Shown here one piece after another: positions 7,991 to 14,029 of a stretch of DNA of 14,029 nt. Position 1 is the first letter of the stretch; each line of letters begins with the position of its first letter. This stretch comes from Camillea tinctor (taxonomy: Eukaryota; Ascomycota; Sordariomycetes; Xylariales; Xylariaceae). The notes beneath the pieces were generated by a model, which ran no database searches, was not told the origin of the DNA, and saw nothing but the letters and a program-made list of their open reading frames with translations. The stretch covers positions 1 through 14,029 of the forward strand of contig MU394197.1 of NCBI GenBank assembly GCA_022578605.1, written 5' to 3'. Position numbers and translations under genes: made by a program.

Positions 7991-8212
7991 GGATATTTTA
8001 GTTGCTGGCATTTTTATTTAATTAATGTTTTTAGCTGCTTAGCAGCTTTATTTGCAGTGCTACTTTAAGATGTTAGCAAGGTATGTGTATATGCTAATAA
8101 TTAGCCAGCAATAATGTAAGTGCTTGGCGAAAAGTTTCGCTAATAATGCTTTTATTAGCTATAAAATAGCTAATAAAAAGTGTTTATGCCTTAAAAAAAA
8201 ATAGTTAATTAA

Positions 8213-8292
8213 ACCACAATAAAATTTAAACTTATTACATTAATATTTTATATTAATGTTTGCCAAGCGCTTAACCACTGCGCCATGTGGCT
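8213..8292 (-). repeat. tRNA-like head of SINE D
   Basis: The minus-strand sequence begins (A)GCCACATGG. Box A TGGCGCAGTGG is intact (8285-8275). Box B has decayed to AGTTTAAATTT. In place of an anticodon arm there is a 10-bp hairpin, arms 8237-8246 and 8250-8259, with a three-base loop. The 3' acceptor strand reads TTGTGGTT. Confidence 0.75.
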
Positions 8293-8583
8293 TATTTTTT
8301 TTGCAAATTATTACTTTTTTATTTATTATGTAAAATTTAACTTATTTAATTAAGCTATTTAATTATTTTTATTTTTATAAACATAAAATAAGTTTTTTTT
8401 TAAAAACTACATTAAATGCACTAAATATATTTATTATTAAAAATAATGCTTTTTTTTATTAAGCGCTTTTTTTATATTATATATAATATAAACTATAAAG
8501 TTAATAGTTATTTTTTAAAAAAAAGCTTTAAATTATTAATAGTAAATAATGCTTTTTTTTATTATAAAGTTTATTATGTGTTT
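8293..8583 (-). pseudogene. LINE B, reverse transcriptase finger/palm section
   Basis: Matches LINE C 13148-13445 base for base over most of its length. The minus-strand frame at 8428-8405 reads N-I-F-S-A-F-N-V-V, corresponding to palm motif A (D-x-x-x-A-F-D-x-V). The Asp codons have become Asn through G->A, so catalysis would be lost. The part of LINE C between 12015 and 13147 that should lie between this section and 7466 is missing. SINE D stands in its place. Confidence 0.75.
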
Positions 8584-9001
8584 ATAATAATAATGATAAT
8601 ATATTTTACGTTTAAGGCGGGCGATAAACTAATTAATTAACTAGCTATTTATAACTTTAAGCTTATATAAATTATAGGATAGTTAAAGTAAAAGGTTTAT
8701 ACTTTTATACTTGCGTGTTAAAAATTTATATAAGAAATTTTTTGTGCTAATGCGCTTTACTGTAGCTAGCTTTTTTTAAGGCTTTATTAGTAGGTTAGTT
8801 AGTAATAGCACTTTATAAAAAGCTACTTTATAAGGGGCTACTTTGTAGGGGGGGTGTTAGCGATGGTGAAGTTAGCGATAGGTATATAGGTTAATAACAG
8901 CTACTTTATTGGTTTTAAGAAGGTGTTAGCAATGGGAGGTATATAGGTTAACAACAGTACTTTATAAGAAGCTACTTTATAAAAGGCTACTTTATAAAAA
9001 G
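8584..9001 (-). mobile_element. SINE E: 5'-truncated SINE copy
   Basis: Begins with an (ATAATA)nTGATAAT tail at 8584-8600, followed by ATATTTTACG and the 150-bp LINE-like 3' end. It continues into the minisatellite body (CTACTTTATAAGGGG, GGGGGGGTGTTAGCGATGG). It stops at 9001, where the tail of SINE F starts, so the tRNA-like head is missing. Confidence 0.75.
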
Positions 9002-9214
9002 TAATGATAATAATAATAATAATATATTTAACGTTTAATGCAAAAGCTTATAGCTAAACTATTTACTATAGCATTTAGTTATACTTTAAGCTTATATAAA
9101 CTATAAAACGGTTAAAATAAAAAGCTTATATTTTCGTACTTGCATGTTGAAAATTTATATAAGAAATTTTTTGCGCTAATAGCGCTTTATCGTTAGTTAG
9201 CTTTTTTTAAGGCC

Positions 9215-9535
9215 TTGCTAGTGGGTTGGTTAGTAACAGCTATTTTATAAAGGGCTACTTTATAGGGGGTATTAGCGATGGTAAGGTTAGCGATGGGTAT
9301 GTAGGTCGGCAACAGCTACCTTATTAGAAGGAGGTGTTAGCAATGGGAAGTATATAGGTTAACGACAGCTACCTTATTAAATAGGGAGGTATTGGCGATA
9401 AGAAAGTGTGTAGGTTAGCAACAGCACTTTATAAAAAGCTACTTTATAAAAAGCTACTTTGTAAAAAAAAAAGTGTTAGTAATAGTAAAGTTATTAGCAA
9501 TAATTACCTTATTAATAAAGCTATTAGCAATAAAT
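9215..9535. repeat. Minisatellite-like body of SINE F
   Basis: Units with the theme GGT-GCAACAGCTACCTTATTAG-AGGAGGTGTTAGCAATGG recur about four times with spacings of roughly 55-70 bp. The last units are degraded to CACTTTATAAAAAGCTAC. It is homologous to the array in SINE D. Confidence 0.6.
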
Positions 9536-9740
9536 GTTTTAGTTGCTAACATTTTTATTTAATTAATGCTTTTAGTTTATTTGCAGTGCTACTTTAAAAT
9601 ATTAGCAAAAAAAGTGTATATATCGGTAATTAGCTAGCAATAATGTAAGTACTTAGCAAAAAGTTTCGCTAATAATGCTTTTATTAGCTATAAATAGCCA
9701 ATAAAAAGTGTATATGCTTTAAAAAAAAGAATAGTTAGTT

Positions 9741-9822
9741 AAACCACAATAAAATTTAAACCCATTACATTAATATTTTACACTAATGTTTGCTAGGCGC
9801 TTAACCACTGCGCCATGTGGCC
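9741..9822 (-). repeat. tRNA-like head of SINE F
   Basis: The minus strand reads GGCCACATGG from 9822, the intact form of the acceptor start. Box A TGGCGCAGTGG is at 9815-9805. Box B has become GGTTTAAATTT (9762-9752), four transitions from GGTTCGAATCC. The anticodon arm is replaced by ACATTAGUGU/AUAUUAAUGU pairing (9789-9767), which includes two G-U pairs. The 3' acceptor strand TGTGGTT (9748-9742) derives from TGTGGCC by two C->T changes. Confidence 0.75.
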
Positions 9823-11036
9823 AGCAAAACGTGCTAATTTTATAAAAAAAAAATTATTTATTTTTTTATAGTTTTTTTTTAAGCGTAAAAAAGTCCACGT
9901 TTATAAAAACTAAAAACCCGCTATAAGTTAATAATATTTTTTTTGTTTACTTTTAATATAAGTATTTTATTTTAAAGTAATTATATTTTACTTGTAATAT
10001 TTATAACTATTAAGCTATTATATATAAAAAAAAGAAATAAAAGTTATTTTTAAGCTTATATTAACTAATAATTTTAAAAATATTTTTATCGTTATTTACT
10101 TTATTAATCTTTTTTTTTTATATTTTTTTTTAGCTTTTTTAAAAGCTTTATATTAAGTAGCTATTAGTTTTTAAATTACTTTTTTAAGTAAGCATTTCTT
10201 TATTACTTTATATAAAACTTTAATATACTTTACGCATTTTTTATTTTATTAAATAGTATTATACTTTTTATTATGTTTAAGTTTATTTAATTTTTTTTGC
10301 TATATTTAAAAAAAAAAAGCATTATTTAATATAATGTTAATAATTAAAAATACTTTAAAAAAGCGTTTTTTTATAAAATTAAAGCGCTTTAATAATATAA
10401 TTTTTAAAATGCTTATTAATACTTAATAATTTAATATATAATAATTTAATTTAATATATATTTTTTAGTTTATTTATATAATATTGTTAAAAATATTAAA
10501 CAATATTAAGTTTATAATATTTTTTACTTAATAAATAAGTTTATTTAAATTTAATATTTTAAACTTATAATTAATAGTTTAATTTATAACTTATTATTTA
10601 AGTTTATTATGTTTTTTTTATACTTAAACTGCTATAATTAATAAATTATGTTAAAGTTGCTTTTATATATTCTTTTTAATTTAAGTTTTTAATTTTTTAA
10701 TTTTAAAAAAAAATCTTATAAAAACTTTTTATTTATATATATATTATAAACTATAATATTATTTATTTTTATTATGTATATGTTTAATATTATAAATAGT
10801 TTTAATTAAAATGTTAAAAAATAAAATTCTTTATATACGTATATAAAAACTTTAAGCTTTTATTTTTTTTAGTTTTTAATAAAAAAAAAGCGTTATATTT
10901 TAAGTAAGTTTTAATTATTTTTTTTATTTTTTTAAATGCTAACTTAAAGTTTTTAAATAAGTATTATGTTTATTTAAGCGTTATTTACTGCTTTTAATGT
11001 TATATTGTAAATTTATAGTTTTTTTTAAATATTAAC
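9823..11036 (-). pseudogene. LINE B, endonuclease section
   Basis: This is the inverted counterpart of LINE D 5183-6438, and its first 300 bp are a direct copy of 13723-14029 of LINE C. On the minus strand S-N-F-N (10661-10650) replaces the expected G-D-F-N of the endonuclease; both changes are G->A. No continuous frame remains. Relative to LINE C, about 280 bp (13446-13722) that should join this section to 8583 are absent, and SINEs E and F occupy the gap. The 5' end at 11036 is cut by the tail of LINE C. Confidence 0.65.
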
Positions 11037-11040
11037 TTAA

Positions 11041-11066
11041 ATGATGATAATGATGATGATAATGAT
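11041..11066 (-). repeat. Microsatellite tail of LINE C
   Basis: Mixed GATGAT/GATAAT units precede ATATTTAACGTCCGG, the same arrangement as LINE A. Confidence 0.8.
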
Positions 11067-12599
11067 ATATTTAACGTCCGGAGTGGGAGCCGAAGCTGAA
11101 CTATTTACTATAGTATTTAGTTATACCTTAAGCCTATATAGACTATAAAACAATAAGAGTAAGGAAATTACCTTTTGTACTTGCGTGTTAAAGTAAACAA
11201 AAAAGATTTTTTTACTTTTTTTTTTTAAAAATAGCGGTTATGCTTTTTATTTAAGCCGTGTTTTTTTGTAACGTTAGTTGCTTTACCGTAGTTAGCTTCC
11301 GTGGGCCTTACTTGTTGGTTATATTATAATTCTCGTTTCTTGTACGGGCTGGCTTATGCAAAAAAAATTGCAAAGTTAAAATAGCTTTTGTAGCCAATTA
11401 AATAACGAAATTTACGTTTTAAGCAGATTTTAAATTTTCGTATTGTATGTTAGGTATGTTAATATTTTATAATGTGGCTAAAATTTTATTTTTAGCTGCA
11501 CCGGCATATATAGTAATTAACTGCTTTAAAATAGTTAAAGCGTTAATAATAGTTTATAAAGTTTTTATAACCTGTGTATTTAATAAAAAGCCAATGTAAA
11601 GTTTAACAATTAAGTATAAGCTTTTTAAAAGTAAAAACTGCAAGTAACTTTTATTTTTAATATAAGCAAAAAATATTTTATATTTATTACTTAACGAAAA
11701 TGTTATATTTTTTAAGCTTATTAATGCGTTAAGTGTAAGTTAAAGTAAAAAGTTTAAAAAGGTTAAGAAAAAAACAATTAAAACAGTTAAAGTTAACGCT
11801 TTTTTTAGCTTATTAGTTTGCTTTTTTGTTTTTAAAAATGTTTTTGTGTTTAAAAAACTATTATATAGTGTAAATAAAAAAACAAATGCAGTTAATTATT
11901 TTTATAAAAGCAATAAAAATAGCTAAAAAGTTCTTAAATTATTGCTATATTGTTTAAATATAAATAAAAGCTAATAAAAATAAAAATAATATTATGTTAC
12001 TTTATTTTTATTTATTTTATAGCTTTTTACGTAATAATTACTTTTATATCGAAAACTTTTATTTAATTAAAAAGTTCGTAAAAAAAGTATAGCTTTTTAT
12101 TACTTTAATATGCTACAAATTTTTAACTAACGTAAATATTTAAAGTTTTAAATTCGTTTAAATAAAAAACTAAGTTAAATAAAAAAAAATATTTAAACTA
12201 GTATTTATACTTCACAACTTTTATTGCTTTTTTTGCAAAATAAAAAAAGGGGGCTTTAAGCTAACGTTTATTAAAAAGGTTTAAACGTAAGCATAAAAAA
12301 ATTAACATATTAATTATTTATAGTTTTGTTTTTTTTAAATTACTTTTAAAGTTTACTTTTATTATTAAAAAATATTAAAAGTTTAATACTTTAAGTTAAA
12401 CTAAATACTTATTGCGTATTTACTTAAAAAATACCTTTAATAATAAAATGCTTAATTTTTTATAAAGTATTAATATATTAATTGTTTTTTATATTAGTAA
12501 TATTACTTTAATTGCTATTTTAAAAAGTTTATTAAAAATAACTAATTAAGCTTTATAGTTAATATATATTACTTTACTTTTAAAAATATTTTATTAATA

Positions 12600-13545
12600 A
12601 TATTTAAGCTACTATGTTTTTATTGCATATATTATTATTAATATTATATATACTTTAACTACTTTAATTATTTTATTTAATAAAGCGCTTTTAACTACTT
12701 TATTAAAGTGCTTAATATAATTAACTACTTAAAATGCTTTAATTTTTTAAGTTACAACGTAATTTTTAAATTGCAGCTTAAAGTTAAAATATATTTTAAA
12801 TTACTTAACTGCTTTTTTTAAAAAATGTATAACGAAGTTTTTAATTTATATTAATTTTTTTTTATATTGCGTTTTTTATAAAAATGTTTAAGTTTATATT
12901 TAATAAAGTTAAAAAAAAAAGCATTATGCTTTTTTTATTTTAAAATAGCTTTAACGTTTTTTTTAACTATTTTATAGTTTTTTAAGTTAATTTTTTTACT
13001 TTAAAAATAACTATGTTGTTTATATAACCAAACTTTATATTAAGTGCGCTTTTTTTAAAAATTAATTTAATATACAATATAAATAGTATAAGTAAAATTA
13101 AAAACTTTTATAATACTTCGCAAAAAAGTAAAGTAAATGCAACTATAATATCTTTTATGCAAATTGCTATTTTTTTATTTATTATATAAAATTTAACTTA
13201 TTTAATTAAACTATTTAGCTATTTTTATTTTTATAAGCATAAAATAAGTTTTTTTTTAAAAACTGCGTTAAATGCTTTAAACACGTTTATTGTTAAAAAT
13301 AATGCTTTTTTTTTTTGTTAAGCGCTTTTTTTATATTATATATAACGCATACTGCAAAGTTAATAGCTGCTTTTTTAAAAAAAGCCTTAAACTATTAGTA
13401 GTAAATAATATCTTTTTTAATTATAAAGTTTGCTATACGTTTAATTACTAATCGTTCCAAACTTTTTTCTAAGTAAAATAAAAGTAATATTAACTTTTAA
13501 AACTTAATTATAATAAAATCTTTTTTTTCGATTTTTAATAACATT
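12600..13545 (-). pseudogene. Reverse transcriptase domain of LINE C (mutated)
   Basis: From the 5' side on the minus strand: K-F-stop-K-L-I-L-L-L corresponds to K-S-W-R-P-I-S-L-L, and L-E-K-S-L-E-R-L is intact (13472-13449). A-L-F-L-T-I-N-V-F-K-A-F-N-A-V (ending at 13261) is palm motif A, D changed to N. A-K-Y-Y-K-S-F fits A-G-x-P-Q-G-S (about 13130). F-I-L-Y-I follows the SPLSP block (about 13090). G-Y-I-K-Q at 13029-13015 stands where G-Y-x-D-D is expected and would read N-N after a one-base shift. Further on, W(stop)-K-K-H-N-A and K-H-F correspond to the W-x-x-x-x-G and T-E-L-x-H-F region. Order and spacing match Tad1-like RTs. Confidence 0.8.
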
Positions 13546-14029
13546 ATTATTTTAATTATTTAAAAGTGCGTTAAGTAATATTTATATTTTAAACATGCTT
13601 TATAAAGCATTTTTACTATTAAGTTTATAACTAGCCATACTTTTTATAAAAAAAGAGTTATAAGCTTATTTTTTTTTAAAAAAGTGCTAACAATACAAAT
13701 ACATACTAATTTTGCCTTACTTAGCAAAACATGCCAATTTTATAAAAAAATATCTTTATTTCTTTACAGTTTTCTTTTTTTAAATATAAAAAAGTTTACA
13801 TTTACAAAAACAAGTAACTATTATAAATTAATAATATCTTTTCTATTTACCTTTAATATAAATACTTTATTTTAAAATAATTATATTTTACTTGCAATAT
13901 TTATAACTATTAAGCCATTATATATAAAAAAAAAAAATAAAAGTTATTTTTAAGCTTATATTAATTAACAATCTTAAAAATATTTTTATTATTATTTACT
14001 TTATTAATTTTTTTTTTTTAATATTTTTT

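Larger units (their letters stand above)
7467..8292 (-). mobile_element. SINE D: full-length tRNA-derived SINE
   Basis: On the minus strand it starts with a tRNA-like head (8292-8213), continues through a unique part (8210-7990) and a minisatellite body (about 7985-7690), and ends in a 3' region homologous to the LINE ends (about 7640-7495) plus an ATT/ATC tail (7467-7492). At 826 bp it is long for a SINE. SINE F has the same structure and length. The body keeps high G+C (runs such as GTGGGAGGGGGGGGGTG), so it has been mutated less than the LINE around it. Minus-strand frames in the body come from the repeat units and are not taken as a gene. Confidence 0.8.
9002..9822 (-). mobile_element. 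SINE F: full-length tRNA-derived SINE
   Basis: Same architecture as SINE D: minus-strand tRNA-like head (9822-9741), intermediate region matching 8010-8210, minisatellite body (about 9535-9215), LINE-like 3' end (about 9170-9030) and tail (9003-9025). At 821 bp it is nearly the same length as SINE D. Its 3' end matches LINE C more closely than SINE D does (TAAACTATTTACTATAGCAT). The head end is exact: the LINE sequence resumes at 9823 with AGCAAAACGTGC, which matches 13723 in LINE C. Confidence 0.8.
11037..14029 (-). mobile_element. LINE C: longest LINE copy, continues past the window end
   Basis: The minus-strand element ends in a (GAT/GATAAT)n tail at 11041-11066, with the 3' hairpin at 11127-11149. 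Going 5' it contains the post-RT block (about 12480), RT thumb (about 12600-12840), palm (about 12900-13290) and fingers (about 13300-13545). It then enters the region upstream of the RT, shared with 9823-10120. Its 5' end is not reached. It is more mutated than LINE A and less than LINE B. The tail abuts LINE B at 11036, so LINE C probably inserted into LINE B. Confidence 0.85.

Noticed and set aside
7826..8011. Minus-strand 61-codon frame rich in Thr, Asn and Pro
   Set aside because: It is generated by the minisatellite units of SINE D and ends within them. No equivalent open frame persists in SINE F.
8446..8640. Plus-strand 64-codon frame rich in Phe, Tyr and Lys
   Set aside because: It is antisense to the RT motif A section of LINE B and runs across the SINE E junction; composition is what AT-rich DNA gives.
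7466..9025. CRISPR-like or centromeric tandem array
   Set aside because: The repetition comes from three homologous SINE copies and their internal units; there are no regular spacers and no constant repeat length.
13684..13875. Plus-strand 63-codon frame
   Set aside because: It is antisense to the 5' part of LINE C and is interrupted in the copy at 9823-9980.

Overview
The window looks like an AT-block of a filamentous ascomycete (Pezizomycotina) genome. I see no intact protein-coding gene. The sequence is extremely A+T rich and almost every recognisable stretch is a copy of a mobile element. The copies differ mostly by C->T and G->A transitions that turn Trp, Gln and Arg codons into stops, as expected of repeat-induced point mutation (RIP). 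The family, motif and nesting calls were made by eye from translation and copy-to-copy comparison, without any search.

Two families account for most of 2.6-14.0 kb. The first is a Tad1-like non-LTR retrotransposon (LINE). Its remnants include a CCHC-like knuckle, an apurinic-type endonuclease GDFN-like motif, reverse transcriptase finger, palm and thumb blocks, and a post-RT block of the form LPVWxxxxxxxL. The second is a tRNA-derived SINE of about 820 bp with a tRNA-like head (box A, box B), a minisatellite-like body and a 3' tail. The SINE's last ~150 bp match the 3' end of the LINE. Both end in the same (ATC)n/(ATT)n microsatellite and share a stem-loop, so the SINE probably uses the LINE's machinery.

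Layout: 1-445, AT-rich DNA with a nested palindrome. 446-735, decayed SINE fragment (minus). 736-2616, AT-rich with nothing recognised. 2617-2830, an unmutated island with a tRNA-like Pol III unit (plus). 2831-4653, LINE A (minus, 5' truncated, least mutated). 4654-4821, a short 3' end of the same tail family (plus), joined head-to-head to LINE A. 4822-6468, LINE D (plus; knuckle and endonuclease part). 6469-11036, LINE B (minus), interrupted by SINE D (7467-8292), SINE E (8584-9001) and SINE F (9002-9822). 11037-14029, LINE C (minus), running off the window.

Most interesting points: the shared LINE/SINE tail with a covarying hairpin; a tRNA-like head whose anticodon arm is replaced by an AT hairpin with compensatory changes; the head-to-head element with a tail at each end; SINE insertions that coincide with loss of LINE sequence; and an unusual residual base context, in which surviving C nearly always follows a purine.
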